DNA from: Lewinellaceae bacterium | GTDB taxonomy: Bacteria > Bacteroidota > Bacteroidia > Chitinophagales > Saprospiraceae | Assembly (NCBI GenBank): GCA_020636095.1 | Contig: JACJYN010000008.1 | Span: forward strand, 124,001 to 188,000 | Direction: 5' to 3' | Length of the DNA stretch: 64,000 bases | Made by a program: the position numbers and the translations under genes | Shown here: positions 16,895 through 26,362 of the stretch, in pieces | Layout: the number at the start of each line of letters is the position of its first letter | Position numbering within the stretch: the stretch's first letter is position 1 | The notes under the pieces: model-generated | What the model saw: only the letters and a program-made list of their open reading frames with translations | What the model was told of the DNA's origin: nothing | Database searches by the model: none

Positions 16895-18640
16895 CTAGGC
16901 CCCTCCAAACCATTCTTTCCATCTCCCCAGAAGAACCTCCCACCATTTGCGGCGTCTTAACCGGGACAACTCGTTTTCTAATATTTCCTGGTTCTCCCTC
17001 CTTTGTTCTACTTCTCTATTAAGGAGGTCTCGTTGCTCCTGAAGAACTTCAAACGCAGCCACAATCTCTTCCAGTACTTCTTCAAGCTCGGCTTTTTCAC
17101 TGGCTAGAGCTAGAAATTGCTGAAAAACTTTATCCATCGCAGGAGTTAAACGGGATAAGTATTCGGGAGATTCCCGGAAAACGGACAATATTTTTTCAAG
17201 CGCTTCAGCTGTTTTTGCCTCGTTGAGGAACAGGTTGATTTCCTGTTCCAGCCGCTCGAACTTGATATCCTCTAACAATTTTTCAATTTCCCGGGATTCC
17301 AGATATTGGGATGCAAAATCCTTGACGATCGGCGCTGTTTTCACATCCCAGCTCCGCAGGATAGAAGCCAGCTTTAACCCCTCAAAGGTAGTACACCGGC
17401 TCAGGGCCACATAGACCTGCCCATCGGAAAAGGCACCATTCAGGTCGGCATACACTTTTTCAAAGGTAAGCCCCTGGCTTTTATGTACAGTGATCGCCCA
17501 GGCCAGCTTGAGCGGGAACTGTGTAAATGTTCCAATTTCCTCTTCTTTCAGGCGCCCTTCTTCTGCATCCCATTCGTATTTTATTTTTCGCCAGGTTACC
17601 CTTATTACTTCAATAGATGGTTCCCCTTCACACTTGACTCCAATCGCATCTTCATTTATGGAAACCACCTTTCCAATCTTGCCATTGTAGAAACGCCTAT
17701 TGGTCCCGCTGTCGTTTTTGATAAACATCACCTGCGCATCTTTTTTTAGTTCCAGGATGCGTAATGTCGGCATTTCTTTTTCATTAAACACTCCTGTCAC
17801 TTCAGCTTCGAAACGGAACAGAAGTGTAGAAAGCTTTTTCAATTCCTCGGCATTGCATTTGTTGACAGGGTAATTCTTCGTTCCCAGGTAGATGTACCCT
17901 TCCCGGGCAAAATCAAAGGGGCTTTTTTTTAGGCGTTTGTTCAGGGATTGAAGGCTCTGTTCGGATGGTTGTCCAATCCTTATTTCGTTGAGTAAGTCGA
18001 TAAATTTTTGATCGGACTGACGGTATATTTTTTTAAGCTCCACCAGATGAGGCTTAGCCTCCTGAAAGCTGTGAGAACTGAAAAAATAAGAGCTTGGATA
18101 ATGGGGCGCCAGAACTTTCCATTCTTCATCGGGTGTTACAGGTGGAAGTTGAAAGGCATCACCGATGAAAATCACTTGTTTCCCCCCAAATGGATAGGCC
18201 GCATTTCCCCCGCCAAAAACCCGCAACAACCGGTCAACGACATCCAGTAAGTCACAACGGACCATGGAAATTTCATCAATAACGAGTACCTCAAACTTTT
18301 GAAGTACTTCCTTCTTCTCATCTGATAACTTGAAATGACTGTAAATGGTGCTCTTATCAGTAGAATCCCCCTTTGCACTCCGTCTTAATCGGGGGTCGTT
18401 TGGAGAGTAAACACTGGGTTTGATCTGGAAGAGAGAATGGATGGTCACTCCTCCGGCGTTAATAGCCGCCACCCCGGTGGGGGCTACAATAGCCATGGGC
18501 TTTTCAATAGTATCCTTTATGTACCGCAGAAAAGTGGTCTTTCCCGTCCCCGCCTTACCCGTTAGAAAGAGGTTGTAACTGGTATATTTCACCAATTCAA
18601 CCGCCAGGTTAAATTCTTTGTTGTTGGGGTCCAGGTTCAT
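16895..18640 (-). CDS. Pif1/RecD-like superfamily 1 helicase with coiled-coil tail
   Basis: A 581-residue SF1B helicase. Walker A is FLTGKAGTGKTTFLRYI (residues 25-41) and the Pif1-type motif is APTGVAAINAGGVTIHSLF. Walker B is VLVIDEISMVRCDLLD; the later part has IFIGDAFQLPPV and C-terminal motifs AWAITVHKSQGLTFEKVYADL and VYVALSRCT. Such proteins unwind DNA 5' to 3'. Residues from about 440 form a long coiled coil, and the end RRRKWWEVLLGRWKEWFGG is an amphipathic tryptophan-rich helix. The stop codon coincides with the IS630 target TA, but the pre-insertion sequence also reads TAG, so the protein is intact. Confidence 0.88.
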   Translation of the reverse strand: MNLDPNNKEFNLAVELVKYTSYNLFLTGKAGTGKTTFLRYIKDTIEKPMAIVAPTGVAAINAGGVTIHSLFQIKPSVYSPNDPRLRRSAKGDSTDKSTIYSHFKLSDEKKEVLQKFEVLVIDEISMVRCDLLDVVDRLLRVFGGGNAAYPFGGKQVIFIGDAFQLPPVTPDEEWKVLAPHYPSSYFFSSHSFQEAKPHLVELKKIYRQSDQKFIDLLNEIRIGQPSEQSLQSLNKRLKKSPFDFAREGYIYLGTKNYPVNKCNAEELKKLSTLLFRFEAEVTGVFNEKEMPTLRILELKKDAQVMFIKNDSGTNRRFYNGKIGKVVSINEDAIGVKCEGEPSIEVIRVTWRKIKYEWDAEEGRLKEEEIGTFTQFPLKLAWAITVHKSQGLTFEKVYADLNGAFSDGQVYVALSRCTTFEGLKLASILRSWDVKTAPIVKDFASQYLESREIEKLLEDIKFERLEQEINLFLNEAKTAEALEKILSVFRESPEYLSRLTPAMDKVFQQFLALASEKAELEEVLEEIVAAFEVLQEQRDLLNREVEQRRENQEILENELSRLRRRKWWEVLLGRWKEWFGGA

Positions 18641-18691
18641 CGGAAAGGTTTTATCACCAAAGGTTCATAGATAACTTACGTTTTTTTTGCG

Positions 18692-18799
18692 TTACTGTTT
18701 CATTGTGAGCCGAAGTTGGTAGCCGGCTGCCTTCTCCCAGATACAGAAATAGTCGTTTTCCAGGGAGGTGGAGCAGTTGAGGATGTGGGTGGTTCCCAT
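18692..18799 (-). CDS. Possible small ORF or remnant, 35 residues
   Basis: ATG at 18799 gives a 35-residue peptide starting MGTTHILNCSTSLENDYFCIWEKAAG and ending LTMKQ. The sequence looks coding in composition but is too short to place. It may be the end of a lost gene. It lies between the NACHT gene and the helicase gene, and nothing else is visible in 18641-18846. Confidence 0.25.
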   Translation of the reverse strand: MGTTHILNCSTSLENDYFCIWEKAAGYQLRLTMKQ

Positions 18800-18846
18800 T
18801 GAACGGCGTTTTAAAATTTGAAATACTGAAGCTGTAACCCCTACTT

Positions 18847-21800
18847 TTAGTTCAAAAATACCTGCCTCGATAATTTAATTGCCTCTTCCAAACTAAACTT
18901 CTGGCTTTGGTAAAAATCAAACTGAAGATTGTTGTAAAAGAACTCAATAGAACGTACAGTGTCTTTTAAAGGAACTCCAAACCAATTTCTAACTTTCGGA
19001 GGTAACTTTAAAAGCACTTTATTCTTACCTACCCAAAACCTTAATTTCTTTTCAACATAAGAGTAATATTTGGCATCTGAACTGAATGCAAGGTAATATA
19101 TCATTTGCCTCACTTTTATGAGAATCTCATTTAAACCATCTTTATCGATAGCTTCCTCTGTACCCAACACAAATAACTTAAGTAAGTACCCCATCCCTTG
19201 TTTATTTTCGAATGGAATGACTTCCCTGTGAGCAGTGCCTAAAAGGAAAGGTGATTTTCGGTTTTCTCTTGCATAAGAAGCCAAAAATGCTAATGCGCTA
19301 AGATTGCTATAATAGAGAAGGTATTCTGCATACCTTAATTTATTACGGGTAGTGGTCGTCTCATCCGATAGTTTCCTAATCAAAACCTCCTGAAGACGAG
19401 AGTCTCTATTTTGAAGACCATGCCTAATGATAATATCTTCAGAAGTCTCTCCGAGAGCTATCTCTTCCATCAGACTATATAAAAACTCTTCATCTCCTTC
19501 ACAACTTAAATATGCGTTTAGCGCCTGTATTTTGATAAATTCTGCTTGATTGAATTTTATTATTTTTTGTAGGTGGGGTATGCTTTCCCGAATTTTACTT
19601 TTCTCAACAAATGCCAGGTGTTTTGGGAGGAAAGTTCTGTCTTCAAAATGATTCAATAAATAATCCAGAACCTTTTCTTTTATTTTCTCAAAGGGTATTT
19701 GCATTTCATTCAAAAGAGCATCGAAAACATCTTTACCACCAAAATGGCTTGAGTAGCCTTCACCAATAGCATTTAGATAAACACTTTCAGGATAACCCTT
19801 GAACTTAAAAAGAAAAGTGAAATGATAGAATACCATATTCCCGATAGTCGCCTCGCCTGAACTATAACTTTTCCTTAGATGATTATCACACCAGTTTCTC
19901 AAGTACAATTGCTCCTCTTCAGTTAAATCGGGATTGTTGTTTATTTTAAGCCAGTCATAAATCTCTTTAGCCGATATCCATTCCCATTTTTTGTTAATTC
20001 TTGCCAATAATTCATTCTGGCTTAAATGATATCTATCGTTGATAAAGTAAAGGAGGAAATTTGGAAACTTATTGTAAAATAATTGCTGTTCATCATAATC
20101 TTTGAAAGCATCGCTAAATATTATTTCATTCTTCTCAAAACAATCCTTTTCGAACCACTCAAATACCCCTTTTACTGCTGTAATGAAGTGTTTCTTGCTG
20201 AATAGCAGCTTTTTCTCGTTTGCGATGCCTTCATTTTTTTCTTCGGGGTCAGGTTCAGTTGGAGGGATAAAGGATATAAAACTTGAACCGGCAGTCTGAT
20301 TAATTTCTTCCACAAATCTTTCCATAAGTGCTTTATCCAACCTTCCCAAAAACGCAATTAAGATATTGACCCATTGGTCGTTAATTGCCTTTTGAATATA
20401 TCTTTCGATTACGATAGACATGTTTTCCATCCTAAGCAGGATGGACACTATTTTTGGCTCACTATACCTATCACTGTTCAAACAAAAAGACAACAAATCA
20501 TTTCTTTTTCCAGCTATACTCAAAAATTTTTCTATAGTCTGAGTGGACAATTCCCGAGGCAATAATAATTCTTCTACCAATTTGCTCTGTATATTATTAA
20601 ATATACTATGATACTCCTCATAGGAAAGCTTGAATTCTAAAGCTTTTTCTAACATTTCCTTGAAAAAGCTTTTTTCCATTGGACCAAAATGCTCAGGAAT
20701 AATACTTGAGTAATATTTGAAATATTCAATTAATGCTTTCTCTGATTTTATGCCTTCAAAACAACGTTCGATATGGAGTTTTTCACGGCCTAACCTGTCT
20801 CCTTTTTCAGATGGAAAATTTTCTTCGATGTATACGACTCTCTCCAAAAGCTTTTCCATGAATTTATCCTGCACCTCCGCTTTTCTGATCAATTCATAGA
20901 CGATTGCCCTTTCATAAACGTCTTCTGAATCAAAAAAACGCTTAAATATGTCGTCTATCTCTTCACTCGTAATGTCATCAAAGCACCTAATTAAGACATG
21001 GAGAGCAGTATATTTAATATCTCCGGATGTCTCTTTATTTTGTAGGATATTATGCCAAAGAATTGTTCTGAATTTTGGTTTTTTTTCTTCGACTACATAT
21101 TGTAAATCGAAATAGTCCAATAACTCAAGAATAATTTGCTTTTCCCCTTGATTATTGCTCCTGTCTAACTTATCTAAAAGCAATAAGAACGATCTGTTGC
21201 TTTCAATAAGTGGTGCCAAATCTGGAGCAATTACATTGAAAAGCTCTTCACTTCTAATTTTTCTCAATACCGACTTTAAAACCTGCTCCCTCACCTCATT
21301 ATCTATCTTATCCCGTTCAAACTTAAAAATATGCTCGACATTTTTTGTCATCATCCAATGCAATAAACCTTCTCTGCAAGGATGCTCAACCTCTAGCATA
21401 TTCCAAAACAAAGAAATAGAATTCAACCAAGAAGGCTTCAACTTCTCAAACCTTGGAGCCACACCAACTACTTCCTTCAGCTTTTTAAAAGAAATAACTC
21501 TTTTGAGCGCTTTAGCTGCCAGATATTCCTGAAATATCCGGTGGGTGAACTGTAAACTTTCACTTGCGACTTCAATCAGAGAAGATTTTAATAAAGTTGA
21601 AAGTGTGCCCTCTTCCTCATCAAAAACCTTCTCCAGGTCAGCCAATTGCATTTGGTTTGAAGCCATACATTCCATGACAAATCCCAGCCTCTCCAAGGAC
21701 TGGATAACATCAGCTTTTTCCTTTAAATCAAGGATTTGGTCAGCCTTCAGGCCAGTCCTGATTCCAACTGTTTCATTGATAAAAAACTCAACAATCTCAT

Positions 21801-22557
21801 TTTTACCTTTTGGTAGAGTATTATCATTCGCCTTGAAAAACTGTATGATCTTCTCCAAATAAAAAGGAATGTAGATAAGCTCTTTGATGCCAGATGTTGA
21901 TATCCTTTCCTCAAAAACGACTCTTGAGGCGGGGATTTCTTCTCGCAGGTACTTATCTACAGCTTCACCATCCAAACGCTGTAAAAAAAACGCGTGAAAG
22001 TTCTCAAAAGGACTCTTATAATTATTTGTACGGCAAGTGACAATGACCTTTAGATTTGAGTATTCCTGTGTAATGGATTCAATTCTTTGCTTTGCCTCTA
22101 CAAAATTAACTTCGTCCATTCCATCGAGGAGAACAACTAAGTCATCGGTATTTCCCGCATCCGATTCTGATAATGATAAATAGGGGACGTGTGAACCAAC
22201 ACCTAAGTTTTTCAATGGATAATACGCTACTCTGAACTGCCCTTCTCCCCTCAGTTGGTTACAAATTCGCTTTAACTCTGTTGATTTACCCAATCCTGCT
22301 TCGCCAAGCAATACAATCTGACCTTTATCAAGCAGCTCGTCGGCTAAGTCACTATAGGCAGGTTCTCTAATATATTCCCAAAAGCTGAGATTAGGCTTCT
22401 TGGCATACCTTCTTTCTAGATAATGATTTAGGGGATTTCCCATCAATTCCTTCGAAAAAACCAATTCCTTTGAGGAGATGGAATAATAGTTAGAATCTCC
22501 AATATGTACATTTTCGCCTGCATTTACACTGCTTTTATCAACTATGATTTTACTCAT
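18847..22557 (-). CDS. NACHT-type STAND NTPase with N-terminal AGENVHIGD motif
   Basis: A signalling NTPase of 1236 residues (numbering below from the upstream GTG at 22569; I prefer the ATG at 22557). The first 25 residues hold IVDKSSVNAGENVHIGD. The NACHT domain follows: Walker A LLGEAGLGKST (88-97), Walker B VVLLDGMDEV (145-154), sensor KVIVTCRTNNY, and FTHRIFQEYLAAKAL marking the winged-helix end. The remaining 850 or so residues are alpha-helical, with leucine-rich segments and no recognised repeat family, presumably the ligand-sensing superstructure. It is the second gene of an operon with the membrane protein at 22605-23057 (about 47 bp gap). Its role is probably oligomerising antiphage or stress sensing. 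Confidence 0.85.
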   Translation of the reverse strand: MSKIIVDKSSVNAGENVHIGDSNYYSISSKELVFSKELMGNPLNHYLERRYAKKPNLSFWEYIREPAYSDLADELLDKGQIVLLGEAGLGKSTELKRICNQLRGEGQFRVAYYPLKNLGVGSHVPYLSLSESDAGNTDDLVVLLDGMDEVNFVEAKQRIESITQEYSNLKVIVTCRTNNYKSPFENFHAFFLQRLDGEAVDKYLREEIPASRVVFEERISTSGIKELIYIPFYLEKIIQFFKANDNTLPKGKNEIVEFFINETVGIRTGLKADQILDLKEKADVIQSLERLGFVMECMASNQMQLADLEKVFDEEEGTLSTLLKSSLIEVASESLQFTHRIFQEYLAAKALKRVISFKKLKEVVGVAPRFEKLKPSWLNSISLFWNMLEVEHPCREGLLHWMMTKNVEHIFKFERDKIDNEVREQVLKSVLRKIRSEELFNVIAPDLAPLIESNRSFLLLLDKLDRSNNQGEKQIILELLDYFDLQYVVEEKKPKFRTILWHNILQNKETSGDIKYTALHVLIRCFDDITSEEIDDIFKRFFDSEDVYERAIVYELIRKAEVQDKFMEKLLERVVYIEENFPSEKGDRLGREKLHIERCFEGIKSEKALIEYFKYYSSIIPEHFGPMEKSFFKEMLEKALEFKLSYEEYHSIFNNIQSKLVEELLLPRELSTQTIEKFLSIAGKRNDLLSFCLNSDRYSEPKIVSILLRMENMSIVIERYIQKAINDQWVNILIAFLGRLDKALMERFVEEINQTAGSSFISFIPPTEPDPEEKNEGIANEKKLLFSKKHFITAVKGVFEWFEKDCFEKNEIIFSDAFKDYDEQQLFYNKFPNFLLYFINDRYHLSQNELLARINKKWEWISAKEIYDWLKINNNPDLTEEEQLYLRNWCDNHLRKSYSSGEATIGNMVFYHFTFLFKFKGYPESVYLNAIGEGYSSHFGGKDVFDALLNEMQIPFEKIKEKVLDYLLNHFEDRTFLPKHLAFVEKSKIRESIPHLQKIIKFNQAEFIKIQALNAYLSCEGDEEFLYSLMEEIALGETSEDIIIRHGLQNRDSRLQEVLIRKLSDETTTTRNKLRYAEYLLYYSNLSALAFLASYARENRKSPFLLGTAHREVIPFENKQGMGYLLKLFVLGTEEAIDKDGLNEILIKVRQMIYYLAFSSDAKYYSYVEKKLRFWVGKNKVLLKLPPKVRNWFGVPLKDTVRSIEFFYNNLQFDFYQSQKFSLEEAIKLSRQVFLN

Positions 22558-22604
22558 ACTTATGATCACTCTTGAGAGGAGTTTATATTAGATATTTCGA
22601 TGAT

Positions 22605-23057
22605 TCATTTTTTATCCCCTATGTGGATATTTCCACCTGCACTTATGTTGCTATCCTTGACTATATTTTTTCCCTTGATTATTGTACCACTGCCTGATGC
22701 CTCTTGTCCATGGTACAACCTCTCCCTGTAACGGTAATAAGCTATAATCAGACCAACCTGTGCAGTGCAAAAGACTATAAAAATGACCATTCCCAAGATT
22801 TCACTGTTTTGTGTACTCTTTAAATTAACTTCTGGGATATGATTCAGCAATTGAACGATTATATCCGTTATCATTGGTGCGAAGCCAACCATTGCTAGGA
22901 AAGCAACGAGCAGACTGACAATAGCCTGGCGGATAGGCGCGTTGCTTGTTTCTTTGCCCTGCCCAACTTTATAGTCGAAAAAACGCTTGATACCAAAGGC
23001 AAGCAAGAAGAATATGGCAACGATAGCTAAAGTAACGATGATGGTTTTGGGTTCCAT
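22605..23057 (-). CDS. Two-helix membrane protein with C-terminal AGGNIHIGD motif
   Basis: A 150-residue protein. Hydrophobic helices lie at about residues 5-25 (IIVTLAIVAIFFLLAFGIK), 45-75 (IVSLLVAFLAMVGFAPMITDIIVQLL) and 88-108 (ILGMVIFIVFCTAQVGLIIAYY). A short basic RYRERLYHGQE linker leads to the tail IVKDSNISAGGNIHIGDKK. The tail matches the first residues of the downstream NACHT protein. I infer it is the membrane effector or anchor of that NACHT sensor. Start ATG at 23057; hsdR ends 18 bp upstream on the same strand. Confidence 0.65.
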   Translation of the reverse strand: MEPKTIIVTLAIVAIFFLLAFGIKRFFDYKVGQGKETSNAPIRQAIVSLLVAFLAMVGFAPMITDIIVQLLNHIPEVNLKSTQNSEILGMVIFIVFCTAQVGLIIAYYRYRERLYHGQEASGSGTIIKGKNIVKDSNISAGGNIHIGDKK

Positions 23058-23075
23058 AGTGATTCTTTTGACATT

Positions 23076-26000
23076 TTAAATTCCCTTGTAACGCTTAAAC
23101 CCCTCCGCCTGCTCAAAAATCTCCTGATACACCTCATCCCGATCCACCGGCGGGTAGTCGTGCTCCGCCAGGAGGATAATCAAGTCCACCTTCAGCTCCG
23201 CCTTAATGTCATCCCGCTTACTCCAGTCCGTATATTTAGCCTTGTCGTCCACCACCGCCTTGACCTTTTGGGCCAGCAGCAGCAGCTTATCTTCAGGATA
23301 TTCAAAATCGTATTTATGGGCCAGAGCTTTGAGAATGTCGTAGAAAGCCTTCTCCTCGAAGCCGATACCCAGATCGCTGAAGGAAGCCTGCTCGGCTTTC
23401 AGGGCGTGGTACAGCTCGATGATCTCGTCGGTAAAATCTTCTAGCACCTCGCTGCGCAGGATGTCCGAATCGCGGCGCTCGTTGTAGCGGTCCACCAGGG
23501 CTTTGAATTTCCGGGAGAAGTCGATGCCCTTCAGGCGGTTCACCTTTCTGAACTCCTCGATGGCTTTGGCCAGCAGCTTTTGCAGCAGCTTGATCTTGGT
23601 ATTGGGCAGCTTGATCTTTTCGATCTTGGCCAGGTAGTCCTCGTCGAAGAGGTCGATTTCGGTTTGCTGATCATCGCCCAGCTTGAAGATCTCCTCGACG
23701 CCCTCGCTCTGCAGGGCGGCTTCGATCATCTCCCGCACGCGCTTGTTCATCTGGGCGATGTCCGGCGCATTGCCGCGGGTGAGCTTGAAGACGATGGAGC
23801 GCACCGCCAGGTAAAAGTGGATGCGGTCGCGCTCTTCCTGGCTGAAGGCGTCGCTGCCGGCGCAGATGTCGTAGGCGGCTTTGAGGCGCTTGACTAACCC
23901 CATGAAGCGGCGCTCCAGACTTTGGGTGGCCTGTACGAACTCTGCCGCCATATTCAGGGTGTGGAGCTGCTGTAGGGGGAAGCTACGGGACTGGTATTGT
24001 GGCGCACCCTCCGCCGCCAGGCTGAGGGTTTCCGGCGGGTTCAGCTCCGGCGGCTGGAAATAGGGCGTGGTGTCAAATTGGTGAAAGATTTTATCGAGCA
24101 GGTCGAGGTGGTCGCGTACGACGATGATCGACTGCTGGATGTCCTCGAAGTTGTCCTTGTCGGTTTTGTTGAACTGTGCCAGGGCGAGGTTCATCTGCTT
24201 TTTGATGCCGATGTAGTCCACGATCAGCCCTTTCTCTTTGTCCTCAAACTTCCGGTTGACGCGGGAGATGGTCTGAATGAGGGTGTGGCGCTGTATGGGC
24301 TTGTCGATGTACATGGTGTCCAGGAAGGGCACGTCGAAGCCGGTGAGCCACATGTCCACCACAATGGCGACCTTGAAGTTGGAGCGGGCGTTTTTGAACT
24401 GCCGGTCTAGCTCCTTGCGGTGTTCTTTGGTGCCCAACATATTGTACAGCTCCTCGGGGTCGTCCTTGCCGCGGGTCATGATCATCTTGATGCGCTCCAT
24501 GGGCTTGATCTCCCGTTTTTCCCTCTTTGAGAGCTGGACGCCTTCTTCATGAGCTTTCACTTCCGCCCATTCCGGGCGCAGGGCGATGATCTTTTGGTAG
24601 AGCTCGTAGGCGATCGGGCGGCTGCTGCACACGAACATGGCCTTACCTTTCACGGTTGCGCCCTCGGCTACGCGCTTTTCGTAGTGCTCCACGAAGTCTT
24701 CCGCCACCGCTTTCAGCCGGTCCTGGTCGCCCAGGATGAGGCTCATCTTGGACATGGCCTTTTTGCTCTCCTCGACCTGGTACTCATTGGTTCCGCTCTC
24801 GGCGCAGCGGTCGTAGTAGTCTTCGATCTCCTGCAGGCGGGCATTGTCGAGCACTACTTTGGCAGCCCGGCCTTCGTACACGATGCGCACCGTGATCTCG
24901 TCTTTCACCGATTCGGTCATGGTGTAGGCGTCCACCACTTCGCCGAACACGTCGAGGGTGGCGTCGATGGGGGTGCCGGTGAAGCCTACGTAGGTGGCGT
25001 TGGGCAGGGAGTCGTGCAGGTATTTAGCGAAGCCGTAGGTTTTGACGACGCCCTGCTCGGTGACCTTTATTTTCTGGTCGAGGTTGACCTGGCTACGGTG
25101 GGCCTCGTCGGAAATGCAGATGACGTTGGTACGCTCGGTGAGCCGCTCCAGGTCTTCCGTGAATTTATGGATGGTCGTCAGAAAGACGCCTCCGCTGTTG
25201 CGCCCCTGTAGCAGCTCGCGCAGGTGGGCCCGGCTCTCGACGCTCACCACCGTCTCGTCGCCAATGTAGGCCTTGGCGTTGGTGAACTGTCCAGACAGCT
25301 GGTCGTCCAGGTCGGTGCGGTCGGTGATCAGCACGATGGTGGGGCTGGCGAAGTGTACGCTTTTCATCAGCAGGCGGGTGAGGAAGAGCATGGTGTAGCT
25401 CTTGCCGCTGCCGGTGGCGCCGAAGTAGGTGCCGCCCTTGCCGTCCCCTTCCGGCTTCTGGTGGGCCTTGATGTTCCCGAACAGCCGGCGGGCGGCGTAG
25501 TACTGCGGGTAGCGGCAGACGATCTTCTCCTTCTTCCGGGAGGTATCGGGAAAGTAGATGAAGTTCTGGATGATGTCGCGTAGCCTGTCCCGGTGAAACA
25601 TACCCTGCACCAGGGTGTAGAGCGATTCGATGCCGTCCACCTCTTTCGGGGCGCCCGCTACCCGCCGCCAGCCGTAGAAGAATTCGTAGGGGGCAAAAAA
25701 GGAGCCCGCTTTATTGTTCGCCCCGTCGCTGATGACGCAGAAGGCATTGTATTTGAACAATTCGGGAATGTCGCGCTTATAGCGCACCGTGAGTTGAATA
25801 AAGGCGTCGTAGATGGTGGCTTCTTCCCGGATGGCGCTCTTGAATTCCAGCACTATCAGAGGCAGGCCGTTGATGTACAGAATGCCGTCGGGTATGCGCT
25901 TGACAAAACCCTCAATGACAAACTGGTTGACGATCTTGTAGTGGTTCCGGCCCTCTTCGGAATAATCGATGAGCTGGATGTACAGGTCTTTTTCATTGCG

Positions 26001-26288
26001 GTCGTCCCGCTTGAAGACAAAGCCGTCAGATATGCGCTTCAGGATGGCTTTGTTGCTTTCGTAGAGGTCGGAAGCAGGGTATTTCTTCAGTTTTTGAATG
26101 ATGCGATCGATTTCCGCCTCGGTAAGCCCGTCAGCAGCATACTGCTCCCGCAGAAAACCCCGCAGGTCGGCCTCAATAAGCACTTCTTCCGGACTACGCA
26201 CAATGGATTCCCCGTGGACGTGGGGGATGCCTTCCTGCCCCAGCAGTTCGATGAAGGCCTGCTCCAGTTGTGCTTCGGAAAAAATCAT
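23076..26288 (-). CDS. hsdR: Type I restriction enzyme, R subunit
   Basis: The motor and nuclease subunit of a type I restriction-modification complex (1070 residues). The N-terminal PD-(D/E)XK nuclease has Asp134 in RIPDGILY and ELK-like LEFKS with Glu148 and Lys150. The SF2 translocase has Walker A GATGSGKS (290-297), DEAH (393-396), YVGFTGTP, and the later QTISRVNR motif. A C-terminal helical domain for binding HsdM/S completes the usual length. Unusually, it is separated from hsdS by an AbiE pair and a four-helix-bundle gene. Heptamer repeats lie immediately upstream of the start. Confidence 0.95.
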   Translation of the reverse strand: MIFSEAQLEQAFIELLGQEGIPHVHGESIVRSPEEVLIEADLRGFLREQYAADGLTEAEIDRIIQKLKKYPASDLYESNKAILKRISDGFVFKRDDRNEKDLYIQLIDYSEEGRNHYKIVNQFVIEGFVKRIPDGILYINGLPLIVLEFKSAIREEATIYDAFIQLTVRYKRDIPELFKYNAFCVISDGANNKAGSFFAPYEFFYGWRRVAGAPKEVDGIESLYTLVQGMFHRDRLRDIIQNFIYFPDTSRKKEKIVCRYPQYYAARRLFGNIKAHQKPEGDGKGGTYFGATGSGKSYTMLFLTRLLMKSVHFASPTIVLITDRTDLDDQLSGQFTNAKAYIGDETVVSVESRAHLRELLQGRNSGGVFLTTIHKFTEDLERLTERTNVICISDEAHRSQVNLDQKIKVTEQGVVKTYGFAKYLHDSLPNATYVGFTGTPIDATLDVFGEVVDAYTMTESVKDEITVRIVYEGRAAKVVLDNARLQEIEDYYDRCAESGTNEYQVEESKKAMSKMSLILGDQDRLKAVAEDFVEHYEKRVAEGATVKGKAMFVCSSRPIAYELYQKIIALRPEWAEVKAHEEGVQLSKREKREIKPMERIKMIMTRGKDDPEELYNMLGTKEHRKELDRQFKNARSNFKVAIVVDMWLTGFDVPFLDTMYIDKPIQRHTLIQTISRVNRKFEDKEKGLIVDYIGIKKQMNLALAQFNKTDKDNFEDIQQSIIVVRDHLDLLDKIFHQFDTTPYFQPPELNPPETLSLAAEGAPQYQSRSFPLQQLHTLNMAAEFVQATQSLERRFMGLVKRLKAAYDICAGSDAFSQEERDRIHFYLAVRSIVFKLTRGNAPDIAQMNKRVREMIEAALQSEGVEEIFKLGDDQQTEIDLFDEDYLAKIEKIKLPNTKIKLLQKLLAKAIEEFRKVNRLKGIDFSRKFKALVDRYNERRDSDILRSEVLEDFTDEIIELYHALKAEQASFSDLGIGFEEKAFYDILKALAHKYDFEYPEDKLLLLAQKVKAVVDDKAKYTDWSKRDDIKAELKVDLIILLAEHDYPPVDRDEVYQEIFEQAEGFKRYKGI

Positions 26289-26356
26289 TTTAATGGTTAA
26301 TTGTTAATTGTTAATGGTTAATGGTTAATTGTTAATTGTTAATGATTAATCATTGA
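26289..26356. repeat. Heptamer (TTAATGG/TTAATTG) tandem repeats
   Basis: About nine copies of a 7-bp unit TTAATGG or TTAATTG between the four-helix gene and hsdR. The same unit on the other strand appears at 26720-26795 and 28503-28540, that is, in each spacer of this operon region. Confidence 0.85.
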
Positions 26357-26362
26357 TCATTA

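Larger units (their letters stand above)
15520..16897 (-). mobile_element. IS630-family element, copy 1
   Basis: A 1378-bp element, identical as far as I can read to the copy at 32356-33733 in the opposite orientation. The ends begin TAGTGCCTTCGGCACTAAAT on both sides, then diverge; TA at each end is the usual IS630/Tc1 target. The first 17 bases of each end are themselves a hairpin (TAGTGCC-TTC-GGCACTA). It inserted at the TAG stop of the helicase gene and regenerates that stop. Confidence 0.9.

Noticed and set aside
24549..26300. Plus-strand ORFs of 119-235 codons across hsdR
   Set aside because: Antisense to a 1070-residue hsdR with complete motifs.
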